Shown: piece after piece, positions 27,395-36,718 of the stretch
How positions within the stretch are numbered: the stretch's first letter is position 1
Layout of the letters: each line of letters begins with the position of its first letter
Source: an uncultured Prevotellaceae bacterium
Lineage (GTDB): Bacteria > Bacteroidota > Bacteroidia > Bacteroidales > Bacteroidaceae
NCBI GenBank assembly: GCA_900316585.1
Contig: ONDM01000005.1
Coordinates: 1 to 64,000 of the forward strand
Length of the DNA stretch: 64,000 nucleotides
Reading direction: 5' to 3'
Position numbers and translations under genes: made by a program
The notes under the pieces: model-generated
Told to the model about the DNA's origin: nothing
The model's database searches: none
Seen by the model: only the letters and a program-made list of their open reading frames with translations

Positions 27395-28642
27395 TTATTT
27401 AATACCGTATTTGTTTTTTAGATCCTTAGCAATGGCAGCTTTATTCACTACGAGATTTATAGTCTTAGCACGAATGAATTCTGGAGTTACATAGTAAATA
27501 CCGTGATAGTTTCCTGAGTCTCCCCATGAATTCTTAACCATATAGTACTTGTTGCCCCATTGGTCTTTAGCAATACCAAAGATCTGCATACCATGGTCAT
27601 CAGTGGTAGTCTTTCCATCATACATAGCCTGTCGTTCTGCAGGAGTTACAACTTTCTGTGGCTTTGGAAGAACCTCTTTTTGTTCTTGTTTTGCATCAGG
27701 TTGAGTTGGATCTGCACCTACCCAATGAGCTTGGTCTGAACCTACTTTACTTTCCTCAGCTTTTTCGTCATTGTAAGTAACTACGCCTTGACGGCTGAAA
27801 CCTGGTTCACTCACGTCAGATGCCCAGTGGATAGAATAGCCAGCCTTGATTGCCTCTTCAATAATGCGCATAAGGTCATCCAGCTCCAAATTCAGTGAAA
27901 GTCCCCAACGCCAATTGTCCTGAACTTCTATGGCAAATCCTTCGCCAATGAACTCACCTACACTATATGGATGATGAGTGAAGCTGGTAAGATTTGCATA
28001 GTCTGAACCTTTCAGGCCAAGATACTGGCCAAAAGTCTTTGGAGTATATTCCTTTCCTTCAAAAGTGAATTTTTCAGGACATTTGCCTAAATACACCTCG
28101 TGAACGGCACGGACAGCCTTTTTCCAAAGTTGCTCACCATCAGGAGATACCTGCATACCACCACGAAGGCGTCCCTTTGCAATAGCCTGTACCATAGGAT
28201 CACCAATAGCGGTCAATTCAGAGTGGTTTGAAAGTGTTTTTCCATACATTACACCAGCAGGCATTTCAGAATCTGGAACCATGCCATAGTGGTCGATGGC
28301 GTAAGTGACATCATACAATGAACCACCCTGTGAGAAACTAACATCGCCAGAAGTGCGGACTGCTTTCTCTGCGCGTTCCATGTATGAATTGAATACGATA
28401 TACATTTCGCTTAAATCAAAGACCTTCTTCTTGGTACGAATTAACTCTGATTCCAAAAAACCAACGCCAGAGTATGCCCAGCAAGTACCTGCATTGCTCT
28501 GATTCTTTACAGGAGAAATAGCTACTGAATCCACAGTTGTGAATACATACTTAGGCTGAGGAGCCTGAGGACGCTGAGTCCCTTGTGCAGCTGCATTAAT
28601 GTTTGCTAAAACTACTGCAGCTAATAAAACAGATTTTTTCAT
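27395..28642 (-). CDS. secreted C1-family aminopeptidase (bleomycin hydrolase type), copy 2
   Basis: A 415-aa paralogue of the protein encoded at 26139-27383, alignable over the whole length. It has its own signal peptide (KKSVLLAAVVLANINAAAQ) and an intact triad: Cys54, His350 and Asn371. The differences cluster in the region around residues 190-280. It is the first gene of the pair. Both probably act on peptides in the periplasm or outside the cell. Confidence 0.93.
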   Translation of the reverse strand: MKKSVLLAAVVLANINAAAQGTQRPQAPQPKYVFTTVDSVAISPVKNQSNAGTCWAYSGVGFLESELIRTKKKVFDLSEMYIVFNSYMERAEKAVRTSGDVSFSQGGSLYDVTYAIDHYGMVPDSEMPAGVMYGKTLSNHSELTAIGDPMVQAIAKGRLRGGMQVSPDGEQLWKKAVRAVHEVYLGKCPEKFTFEGKEYTPKTFGQYLGLKGSDYANLTSFTHHPYSVGEFIGEGFAIEVQDNWRWGLSLNLELDDLMRIIEEAIKAGYSIHWASDVSEPGFSRQGVVTYNDEKAEESKVGSDQAHWVGADPTQPDAKQEQKEVLPKPQKVVTPAERQAMYDGKTTTDDHGMQIFGIAKDQWGNKYYMVKNSWGDSGNYHGIYYVTPEFIRAKTINLVVNKAAIAKDLKNKYGIK

Positions 28643-28703
28643 GTTGTTATTTATAGTTAATTATTTATATATAGACTTAGAATAATTATGGGAAACATAT
28701 AGT

Positions 28704-30101
28704 TTATTGTCTGTTAGCTAGATATTCTTCTAGCTCATCTACATGGTAAGGAATTACCTTATCACCACAGAACCTGGAGCCTTCGGCTGTAATAATGACG
28801 TCATCTTCTATACGTATACCACCAAAGTCTTTGTATTTTTCGATAGCTTCGTAATTCAGGAAGTCGGTATGTAAGCCTTGGCTTTTCCATAGGTCTATTA
28901 AATCTGGGATGAAATATATACCGGGTTCGTCAGTAATGACAAAACCTTCTTCCAAACGACGTCCCATACGGAGGCTGGAAAGACCGAACTGTGAGGATGG
29001 ACGGATCTCATCGTCATAACCTACAAACTGCTGACCAAGATTTTCCATGTCATGAACATCAAGCCCCATCATGTGACCTAAGCCATGAGGCATAAACAAA
29101 GCATGTGCACCTTCTGCTACGGCATCCTCGATATTACCCTTCATGAGACCTAGATTCTTCAATCCCTGTGCAATGACTTTGCAGGCATCCAAATGGACTT
29201 GCTTCCAAGTGTTGCCTGGTTTAGCAACGGTTAGGGCATAATCATGAGCATCTACAACAATTTGATATACTTCTTTCTGCCGTTGGGTAAATTTGCCGCT
29301 TACAGGAGAAGTACGAGTATGGTCAGAGCAATAGCCTTCATTGTTTTCCGCTCCAGCGTCTACTAGCATCAGTTTACCAGATTCCAGTATATGATTGGGC
29401 TTGTGATTGTGGAGTACTTCTCCATGCTGGGTTAGGATGGTAGGAAAACTTAATCCGATACCGTAGCTTTTTGCAATTCCTTCCATTACTCCAGCAATGT
29501 ATTGTTCTTTTTGCCCAGGTTTGCAGAGTTGCTGGGCTGCTGTATGCATTAAGTAACCTATTTCAAAAGCTTTGTCTAATTCGGCAATCTCAACAGGCTC
29601 TTTTTTGCTTCGCAATTTTATAATAGCCATAACTAGTTTATGAGATGCGTGTTCTGAAATTTCAGAAATAGAAAGCCCCAGCATATGATGAAGTTGTACT
29701 AGCATAAACGAGCGGTATGGCTTGATATAATGAATTTGTCTGTCTGAAGTTTGGGCTTTTTTCAAGAATTTACCTGCTTCTTCATAACTGCCAGTTTTAT
29801 ATATACCTGCGCTTTCTGCCATGTCTTTGACTGATGGCATGGGACCAGTCCAGATGATGTCATTTATGTCAACATCGTCGGCAAACAAGTATTCTTCGTG
29901 ATTGTCAACATCCAAAATGCCTACCATAAGTGGCACATCCAAGCCAAAGAAATAGCGGAATGTGCTATCTTGACGGAAATGATAGGTATTGTCAGCGTAG
30001 TTGTAAGGAACATCTGCATTGCCATAAAGCAGAATGATGCCACTTCCAACACTCTTCATCAGCTTATCTCTTCTTTGAATATAGATTTCCTTGTTAAACA
30101 T
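28704..30101 (-). CDS. Xaa-Pro aminopeptidase (family M24B)
   Basis: A 465-aa PepP-type dimetal peptidase that removes N-terminal residues ahead of proline. An N-terminal creatinase/PepP domain (1-170) precedes the pita-bread fold, whose metal ligands are visible in LVDAGAENNEGYCSDHTRT (two Asp), HGLGHMMGLDVHD (His), TDEPGIYF (Glu) and GGIRIEDDV (Glu). No signal peptide is seen, so it is cytoplasmic. With the two C1 peptidases and DPP III it forms a set of peptide-degrading enzymes in this region. Confidence 0.94.
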   Translation of the reverse strand: MFNKEIYIQRRDKLMKSVGSGIILLYGNADVPYNYADNTYHFRQDSTFRYFFGLDVPLMVGILDVDNHEEYLFADDVDINDIIWTGPMPSVKDMAESAGIYKTGSYEEAGKFLKKAQTSDRQIHYIKPYRSFMLVQLHHMLGLSISEISEHASHKLVMAIIKLRSKKEPVEIAELDKAFEIGYLMHTAAQQLCKPGQKEQYIAGVMEGIAKSYGIGLSFPTILTQHGEVLHNHKPNHILESGKLMLVDAGAENNEGYCSDHTRTSPVSGKFTQRQKEVYQIVVDAHDYALTVAKPGNTWKQVHLDACKVIAQGLKNLGLMKGNIEDAVAEGAHALFMPHGLGHMMGLDVHDMENLGQQFVGYDDEIRPSSQFGLSSLRMGRRLEEGFVITDEPGIYFIPDLIDLWKSQGLHTDFLNYEAIEKYKDFGGIRIEDDVIITAEGSRFCGDKVIPYHVDELEEYLANRQ

Positions 30102-30139
30102 AGTAATAGTAAATGATAAATTGAAATTATTTCAAGTTG

Positions 30140-30147
30140 CAAAGTTA
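30140..30147 (-). promoter_or_regulatory. -7 element for the Xaa-Pro aminopeptidase gene
   Basis: TAACTTTG on the minus strand fits TAnnTTTG, 38 nt before the ATG. The -33 region has no clear match. Confidence 0.5.
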
Positions 30148-30186
30148 CAAATATTATTTGCATTAAGGACATTTATGCTAAATTTG

Positions 30187-31614
30187 TTATTCCCAACAAT
30201 CTATTTCATTTTCTATTTCTGGCAATTGACTGCGATGGAATACAGGACTTTTGATACCTTTTTTCTTTTGATTACGGTAATCATCCAGCAGACGGAACGC
30301 ATATTTGCACAGAAGGGTGATGGCTATAAGGTTTATGGCTGTCAATAATGCCATAAATAAATCACCTAAGCTCCAAACAAAGTCCAATGATGCCAAAGCA
30401 CCCAGTATGACCATGATTCCTGCAGAGAATATTCTTAGGGCAGTTACAGGCCACTGTTTCTTGGACAAGAACCGGACATTAGCTTCTCCATAGTAATAAT
30501 TACCGATGATACTGGAGAATGCAAATAGAAAAATGGCAATAGCAATATAAATGGAGCCTGCAGATCCAATTTCACTGTTGAGGGCGTTTTGTGTAAGTGC
30601 TATTCCCTGAAGTTCAGGAGAGTTATAGAGCCCACTAATCAGGATAACAAATGCAGTACATGAGCAAACTAGGATTGTGTCAGTAAAAACTCCTAATGCT
30701 TGAATAAGCCCCTGTTTTACAGGATGAGAAGTGGAAGCAGTGGCAGCAACGTTAGGAGCAGAACCTTCACCTGCCTCATTGGAGAATAATCCACGTTTCA
30801 CACCATTCATGATAGCAGTTCCCAAAGCTCCTCCTGCGAATGGACCCACTCCAAACGCACTTTCAAAAATTACATTGAAAACATGGGGAATAAGGTCGAA
30901 ATTCTTGATGACAATGAAAATCGTTAGAATAAAATAGCCAAAAGCCATGATTGGGACTAAAATACTGGATACTTTGGCTATGCGGTGAATGCCACCGAAT
31001 ACAATCAGTAGTGAGATTGCTGCTAAGACTATCCCAGTATAGAAATTGTCAAATCCAAATGCTTCATTCATAGCACTGCAAATGGTGTTTGACTGAATGG
31101 AGTTGTAACTTAAGGCAAACGTCAGAGTTATCATCACAGCAAAAGCATTTGCCATCTTGGGGGAATGCAAACCATGTAAAATGTAGTATGCAGGGCCACC
31201 AATGAACGACTCATTACTATGCTGTTTGAATAATTGTGCTAGAGTTGATTCTACAAAAGCTGTGGCAGACCCTAGCAAGGCTATAATCCACATCCAGAAC
31301 ACGGCACCCGGTCCTCCTGTGGCTATAGCTGTTGCTACACCTGCAAGGTTTCCTGTCCCTACACGAGTTGCTACACTCACTGCAAAAGCTTGAAATGAAG
31401 AGATGTGTTTGTGGTGGGTTGGCCCATTTACAGCGCTTTCACCCAGAAGACGGACCATCTCTCCAATCATACGGAACTGAACAAACTTGGTGCGAATTGT
31501 AAACCATACAGCACATCCCAATAGTACTGCAATCAGAAGAAATGTCCAGATGTAGTCTTGGATAGTGGAAATTGCAAGGTTTAACCATCCATCTGCAGCG
31601 AAAAACTCTCTCAT
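30187..31614 (-). CDS. sodium:alanine symporter (AGCS family)
   Basis: A 475-aa inner-membrane transporter with about ten hydrophobic segments. The AGCS hallmark region is present: FQAFAVSVATRVGTGNLAG (about residues 72-90) and the GVKRGLFSNEAGEGSAP motif. It imports alanine or glycine with Na+. It has a well-matched promoter and is followed by the Xaa-Pro aminopeptidase gene 85 nt later, with its own -7 element. Confidence 0.95.
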   Translation of the reverse strand: MREFFAADGWLNLAISTIQDYIWTFLLIAVLLGCAVWFTIRTKFVQFRMIGEMVRLLGESAVNGPTHHKHISSFQAFAVSVATRVGTGNLAGVATAIATGGPGAVFWMWIIALLGSATAFVESTLAQLFKQHSNESFIGGPAYYILHGLHSPKMANAFAVMITLTFALSYNSIQSNTICSAMNEAFGFDNFYTGIVLAAISLLIVFGGIHRIAKVSSILVPIMAFGYFILTIFIVIKNFDLIPHVFNVIFESAFGVGPFAGGALGTAIMNGVKRGLFSNEAGEGSAPNVAATASTSHPVKQGLIQALGVFTDTILVCSCTAFVILISGLYNSPELQGIALTQNALNSEIGSAGSIYIAIAIFLFAFSSIIGNYYYGEANVRFLSKKQWPVTALRIFSAGIMVILGALASLDFVWSLGDLFMALLTAINLIAITLLCKYAFRLLDDYRNQKKKGIKSPVFHRSQLPEIENEIDCWE

Positions 31615-31639
31615 ATACTTTTTTGTTTGCTAATGAAGA

Positions 31640-31671
31640 CAAAGATACGACAAAATGATAGAAGAAACAAA
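31640..31671 (-). promoter_or_regulatory. promoter of the AGCS symporter gene
   Basis: On the minus strand, TTTG (31671-31668) and TATCTTTG (31647-31640) are 20 bp apart, a full match to the Bacteroidales consensus, 25 nt before the ATG. Confidence 0.8.
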
Positions 31672-31713
31672 TAATGAGGAAAAATTTGGGCAGTTTTGGA
31701 TAAAAGACTATAC

Positions 31714-31746
31714 AAAAAAACGGAGACTCCATTAGAAGTCTCCGTT
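31714..31746 (-). terminator. terminator of the PFOR gene
   Basis: AACGGAGACT and AGTCTCCGTT (31719-31728 and 31737-31746) form a 10-bp stem. On the minus strand it is followed by a T-run (seven A at 31714-31720 on the plus strand), 21 nt after the PFOR stop. Confidence 0.9.
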
Positions 31747-31767
31747 AAGATTTATGTCAAAAACAGA

Positions 31768-34700
31768 TTACAGAGCCTGATCTGGATCTGAATAATCCAT
31801 TTTGCTCATACGAATGTAAGAGTTGTAACGACGCTTTGCAGCAGCCTTACAAGCATCATACAGTTCCTGTGCCTCTGCAGGTGCAGCTTTTTTCAGAGAT
31901 AAGAAGCGAACCTCACCTTCCAAGAATGCCTGGAACTCATCCCAATTAGGTGCCTTAGAGTCAAGTTGGAATGGATTCTTACCTTCTTCTGCCAATGCTG
32001 GGTTGTTACGCCACAGATGCCAGTAACCGCAAGCAACAGCCTTAGCTTCCTCAGCCTGGCTCTTGCCCATGCCACCCTTAACCTTCAAACCATGGTTGAT
32101 ACATGGTGCATAACCGATTATCAGTGATGGACCATGCCATGCCTCAGCTTCTCTGAATGCCTTCAAGCACTGAGCCTGATCTGCACCCATTGCAACTTGA
32201 GCGACATATACGTTGCCGTAAGTAGCCTGCATCAAACCTAAATCCTTCTTGCCTGCACGCTTTCCGTTAGCTGCAAACTGAGCTACTGCAGAGATAGGAG
32301 TAGCCTTAGAAGCCTGACCACCTGTGTTAGAGTAAACCTCAGTATCGATAACAAAGATGTTCACATCCTCACCAGAACCGATAACGTGATCCAGACCGCC
32401 ATAACCAATATCGTAGGATGCACCGTCACCACCGATAATCCACTGTGAACGTTTAACAAGATAATGCTCAAGTTCTTTCAACTTCAAGCAACGTGGACAG
32501 CCTGATGCAACACCCTGTGCGATAAGTGGCTTCAATGTTGCAGCTGCAGCCTTAGAAGCATCAGCATCGTTCTGACCCTCAATCCATGCCTTAGCAGCAG
32601 TCTTTAATTCTTCTGGAGTATTCTCGTCTGCAATAAGTTCATTCAGGGTGTCAGTAATACGACTCTTCATCTTCTTTGTTGCCAATACCATACCCATACC
32701 ATATTCGCAGAAGTCTTCGAACAGGGAGTTAGACCATGCTGGACCCTGCCCCTTTTCATTCTTAGTATAAGGTGTAGATGGGATAGAACCTGAGTAGATT
32801 GAAGAACAACCAGTAGCGTTGGCTACGATTTCACGGTCACCGAACAGTTGAGTAATCAACTTGACATATGGAGTCTCACCGCAACCAGAGCAAGCACCTG
32901 AGAACTCAAACAATGGAGTAGCGAACTGAGAGTTCTTTGGATTCTGCTTGATGTCAATCAGATCCTGCTTAGTGTGTACATTCTTAATGCAGTAATCCCA
33001 GTTAGCAGCCTCTGCTGCAGCCTTTTCTGAAGAATCATCATAAGGAACCATCTTCAATGCTGGACCACCAAGTTTTGGATTACCTGGACAAACATCAGCA
33101 CAGTTACCGCAACCCAGACAGTCTTTTACACCTACCTGCATAACGAACTTCATGCCACGGAACTGAGCAGGAGCCTTCATTTCGATAGTATTACCCTTGA
33201 AACCTGCAGCCTCTGTCTCGTCAAGAACGAATGGACGGATACAAGCATGAGGACAAACGAATGAACACTTGTTACACTGGATACACTTAGCTGGATCCCA
33301 TTCTGGAACGAATGCAGCCACACCACGCTTCTCATAAGCAGCAGTACCTGGCTCCCAAGCACCATCCTCAATGCCCTTGTATGCAGAAACTGGCAGGTCT
33401 GCACCATTCTGTGCATTGATAACGCGAACCAGCTTATTGATATATTCAGGGTCGTTGTTTGCTACTACAGGATCATCATCCAGATATGCCCAATTTGGAT
33501 TAACTGGCAACTGCTTGTATTCACCTCCACGGTCAACAGCAGCGAAGTTCATGTTTACAACATCTTCACCTTTCTTTCCGTAAGATTTCACGATAGCCTT
33601 CTTCATCTGATCTACAGCCAGATCTACAGGGATAACGCTTGTAATACGGAAGAATGCTGACTGAAGGATGGTATTGGTGCGGTTGCCCAAACCAATTTCC
33701 TGAGCAATCTTGGTTGCATTAATGTAATAAACAGTTATGTTCTTCTCTGCGAAATACTTTTTAATCTTGTTAGGGATGTAGTTAACCAACTCTTCACCTT
33801 CAAAGATTGTGTTCAATAGGAACTGACCGTTCTTTTGCAAGCCACGGATTACATCGTACATGTGCAGATAAGCCTGAACGTGACATGCTACGAAGTTTGG
33901 TGTCTTAATCTGATAAGTAGAACGGATAGGAGTGTCACCAAAACGCAAGTGTGAGCAGGTGAAACCACCAGATTTCTTAGAGTCATAAGAGAAATATGCC
34001 TGACAATATTTGTTGGTATTGTCACCAATAATCTTTACAGAGTTCTTGTTGGCTCCTACTGTACCATCAGCACCTAGACCGAAGAACTTAGCCTCGAAGA
34101 TACCCTTGCCACCAAGAGCCATCTCTTCCTTAACTGGAAGTGAGGTGAAGGTCAGGTCATCAACGATACCTACAGTGAAATGGTCTTTAGGCTGTGGCAA
34201 CTCCAGATTCTCATATACGCTAAGAATCATAGAAGGTGTAGTGTCACCAGAACCTAAACCGTAACGTCCACCTACAATAACTGGTGTGCGGCCACTTGCA
34301 TAGAATGCATCCTTGACATCCAACAATAGAGGTTCACCGTTAGAACCTGGCTCCTTGGTACGGTCCAGAACTGCAATATGCTTAACAGTCTCAGGTACAG
34401 CCTCAAGCAAACGCTTTACAGAGAATGGACGATACAAATGAACAGATACCAAACCATATTTCTTTCCGTTTGCATTAGCATAGTCGATAGCCTCACGAGC
34501 TGCCTCAGTTACTGAACCCATGGCGATGATGATATCAGTTGCATCCTCTGCACCATAATATGAGAACAATTTATACTCACGCCCAGTACGCTCGGAAATA
34601 GCAGCCATATACTTTTCAACGATTGCAGGAACTGCGTCATAGTAACGGTTGCAAGCCTCACGGTGTGCAAAGAAGGTTTCTGGGTTTTCTGCCATACCCT

Positions 34701-35352
34701 TTGCCTGTGGATGCTCTGGACTCAAAGCGCGTGCACGGAACTCTGCAACTGCCTTCATGTCCACCAGGTCGCGTACATCATCGTCTTCCAGCAACTCTAC
34801 CTTCTGATACTCATGTGAAGTACGGAAACCGTCGAAGAAGTTGATAAATGGTACACGTGCCTCAATGGCAGCTAAGTGAGCTACAGCAGACAGGTCCATA
34901 ACTTCCTGAACAGAACCTTCAGCTAACATTGCGAAACCAGTCTGACGGCAAGCCATGACATCACTGTGGTCACCAAAGATACAAAGAGAATGAGTAGCCA
35001 ATGTACGTGCTGACACATGGAATACACTTGGCAGTAACTCACCGGCAATTTTGTACATATTAGGAATCATCAGCAACAGACCCTGTGAAGCAGTGAATGT
35101 TGTGGTCAGGGCACCTGCCTGCAGAGAGCCGTGAACTGCACCGGCAGCACCAGCCTCAGACTGCATTTCCTGAACAAGTACGGTGTCACCGAACAAGTTC
35201 TTGCGGCCCTGAGCGGCCCACTCATCAACATGCTCCGCCATTGGAGATGATGGAGTGATAGGGTAAATAGCAGCAACTTCAGAGAACATGTAGGCTACAT
35301 GTCCAGCGCAGGTGTTACCATCCCAGGTTACGAATTTTTTTTCTTTTGCCAT
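31768..35352 (-). CDS. nifJ: pyruvate:ferredoxin (flavodoxin) oxidoreductase
   Basis: A single-chain PFOR of 1194 aa that oxidises pyruvate to acetyl-CoA and CO2 and reduces ferredoxin, the central step of anaerobic pyruvate use. It carries two [4Fe-4S] ferredoxin motifs (Cys690/693/696/700 and Cys745/748/751/755), further cluster cysteines after them (ACSGCGE, ATGCSS) and the TPP site GGDGASYDIGYGGLDH with NTGGQ. It uses more C-ending codons than its neighbours, as expected for a very highly expressed gene. The AAA-type ATPase gene ends 46 nt upstream. Confidence 0.97.
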   Translation of the reverse strand: MAKEKKFVTWDGNTCAGHVAYMFSEVAAIYPITPSSPMAEHVDEWAAQGRKNLFGDTVLVQEMQSEAGAAGAVHGSLQAGALTTTFTASQGLLLMIPNMYKIAGELLPSVFHVSARTLATHSLCIFGDHSDVMACRQTGFAMLAEGSVQEVMDLSAVAHLAAIEARVPFINFFDGFRTSHEYQKVELLEDDDVRDLVDMKAVAEFRARALSPEHPQAKGMAENPETFFAHREACNRYYDAVPAIVEKYMAAISERTGREYKLFSYYGAEDATDIIIAMGSVTEAAREAIDYANANGKKYGLVSVHLYRPFSVKRLLEAVPETVKHIAVLDRTKEPGSNGEPLLLDVKDAFYASGRTPVIVGGRYGLGSGDTTPSMILSVYENLELPQPKDHFTVGIVDDLTFTSLPVKEEMALGGKGIFEAKFFGLGADGTVGANKNSVKIIGDNTNKYCQAYFSYDSKKSGGFTCSHLRFGDTPIRSTYQIKTPNFVACHVQAYLHMYDVIRGLQKNGQFLLNTIFEGEELVNYIPNKIKKYFAEKNITVYYINATKIAQEIGLGNRTNTILQSAFFRITSVIPVDLAVDQMKKAIVKSYGKKGEDVVNMNFAAVDRGGEYKQLPVNPNWAYLDDDPVVANNDPEYINKLVRVINAQNGADLPVSAYKGIEDGAWEPGTAAYEKRGVAAFVPEWDPAKCIQCNKCSFVCPHACIRPFVLDETEAAGFKGNTIEMKAPAQFRGMKFVMQVGVKDCLGCGNCADVCPGNPKLGGPALKMVPYDDSSEKAAAEAANWDYCIKNVHTKQDLIDIKQNPKNSQFATPLFEFSGACSGCGETPYVKLITQLFGDREIVANATGCSSIYSGSIPSTPYTKNEKGQGPAWSNSLFEDFCEYGMGMVLATKKMKSRITDTLNELIADENTPEELKTAAKAWIEGQNDADASKAAAATLKPLIAQGVASGCPRCLKLKELEHYLVKRSQWIIGGDGASYDIGYGGLDHVIGSGEDVNIFVIDTEVYSNTGGQASKATPISAVAQFAANGKRAGKKDLGLMQATYGNVYVAQVAMGADQAQCLKAFREAEAWHGPSLIIGYAPCINHGLKVKGGMGKSQAEEAKAVACGYWHLWRNNPALAEEGKNPFQLDSKAPNWDEFQAFLEGEVRFLSLKKAAPAEAQELYDACKAAAKRRYNSYIRMSKMDYSDPDQAL

Positions 35353-35398
35353 AATACAAGATATTAATAGTTATGTAATTATTTTTGAAGATGTTTTA

Positions 35399-36577
35399 CT
35401 AATATAGAAAACCAAACAGCCAAAGTGGAATGATATTTCCATGTCCCAACTCCATATGATGCTGAGCATAAATGATGTCTGGATTAATCTTTCCTTTCGG
35501 CTTGGTAGAGCAGATACGGAAAGGTAGTTCGCCATCCACCAGATATGAAATTCCCTTTTTGCCTTTATTCATTTTGTGGTCTTTCCACATGGTGTTGAGG
35601 AAAAAGGTCTCCAGCACGTTCTGCTCTTCTACTTTTATAGGGTAAATGGCATACATCTGGTTGGTGTTATGCATTACGATTTTTGCAGGTTTCTTGGGAA
35701 AATCATCACCTTTCTCATATATCATGTTGATTAGTCGTGCATCAGCCAGATACTTGATATAGTTCATGACTGTGGCCCTACTGGTTTGGATTTCTTTCGC
35801 TAGCAAACTGATGTTTGGAGCTCCTGGCCCGTTCACTGCCAACATATACAGAAGCTTTTTGATCTTGGACAGATACTTGAGCTCTATCTGCTTAATGAGG
35901 AGGATATCCACTTCTATCATCATAGACATAGTCTTCAGCAGATTTTCTGAATAATTGCGCTTTTCCAGGAAGAAAGGGTAGAATCCATGGTGTAGATAAC
36001 TCTGGAAATAGTCTAAAGGACGGACTTTGGAAAGAATGCTTTTGGCAATTTTCTCTTGATTGGATATAATGTCATCCAGTGAATAGGCTGGAAACTCATT
36101 GTTTGTGTAGAGATTCAGATATTCACGGAAAGAAAATCCACGCAGATTATAGCTCTTTACAATGCCGTTCAATTCAGGGTTTTCTTCTTTCAGCCGCATC
36201 ACAGAAGAACCTGTGAAAACAATGTGAAGAGAAGGGTACTTGTCATAGCAGGTCCTAAGTTCATGACTCCAGTCATCATACTTGAAAACCTGATCTATCA
36301 GCAGGACTTTTCCTCCTCTCTTGAGGAATTCACCTGCAAAGTCTGCAAAGCCTCGCTGCTGAAAGTAGAAATTGTTCAAGTTGATGTAAAGGCAGGAACG
36401 ATCTGTACCAAAATGTTCCTTGGCATATTGAAGAAGAAATGTGGTCTTTCCTACGCCTCTGGTCCCTTTTATACCAATTAAGCGGTCGTTCCAGTCTATC
36501 TCGTCCATTAGGGCACGACGGACTGGAGCATTTGTGTGCTCAACAAGGTAAGCGTGGGTTCTATAGAAAGCCTCCAT
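35399..36577 (-). CDS. AAA-type ATPase with C-terminal winged helix
   Basis: A 392-aa ATPase of the AAA_14/DUF4143-like group. Walker A is GTRGVGKTT (Lys44). The Walker B strand reads VLLIDQ (Asp95-Gln96), where most relatives have Asp-Glu. Sensor-like FTGSSVMRL follows. A winged helix (LLAKEIQTSRATVMNYIKYL, about 255-275) and a nuclease-like C-terminal part complete it. Members are often stand-alone and of unknown role. It has a strong promoter and may read into the PFOR gene 46 nt downstream. Confidence 0.85.
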   Translation of the reverse strand: MEAFYRTHAYLVEHTNAPVRRALMDEIDWNDRLIGIKGTRGVGKTTFLLQYAKEHFGTDRSCLYINLNNFYFQQRGFADFAGEFLKRGGKVLLIDQVFKYDDWSHELRTCYDKYPSLHIVFTGSSVMRLKEENPELNGIVKSYNLRGFSFREYLNLYTNNEFPAYSLDDIISNQEKIAKSILSKVRPLDYFQSYLHHGFYPFFLEKRNYSENLLKTMSMMIEVDILLIKQIELKYLSKIKKLLYMLAVNGPGAPNISLLAKEIQTSRATVMNYIKYLADARLINMIYEKGDDFPKKPAKIVMHNTNQMYAIYPIKVEEQNVLETFFLNTMWKDHKMNKGKKGISYLVDGELPFRICSTKPKGKINPDIIYAQHHMELGHGNIIPLWLFGFLY

Positions 36578-36600
36578 TTATTTCTCCTCTTAATTCTTTG

Positions 36601-36631
36601 CAAAGATAGGATATATTATTGGATTTGCAAA
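36601..36631 (-). promoter_or_regulatory. promoter of the AAA-type ATPase gene
   Basis: On the minus strand TTTG (36631-36628) and TATCTTTG (36608-36601) are 19 bp apart, a full consensus match 24 nt before the ATG. Confidence 0.82.
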
Positions 36632-36679
36632 GTGGGGTTGTCAAAAAAAATCGATTTAAATACTTTTTTGTGGGGCGAA

Positions 36680-36710
36680 TTGTAAGTTATTTTGAAATGC
36701 CCTATCTTTG
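36680..36710 (+). promoter_or_regulatory. promoter of the ATP-grasp-like gene, nearly leaderless
   Basis: TTG (36680-36682) and TATCTTTG (36703-36710) are 20 bp apart. The -7 box ends 8 nt before ATG 36719, so the expected start near 36717 leaves almost no 5' untranslated region. Confidence 0.75.
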
Positions 36711-36718
36711 TGGTCAAA

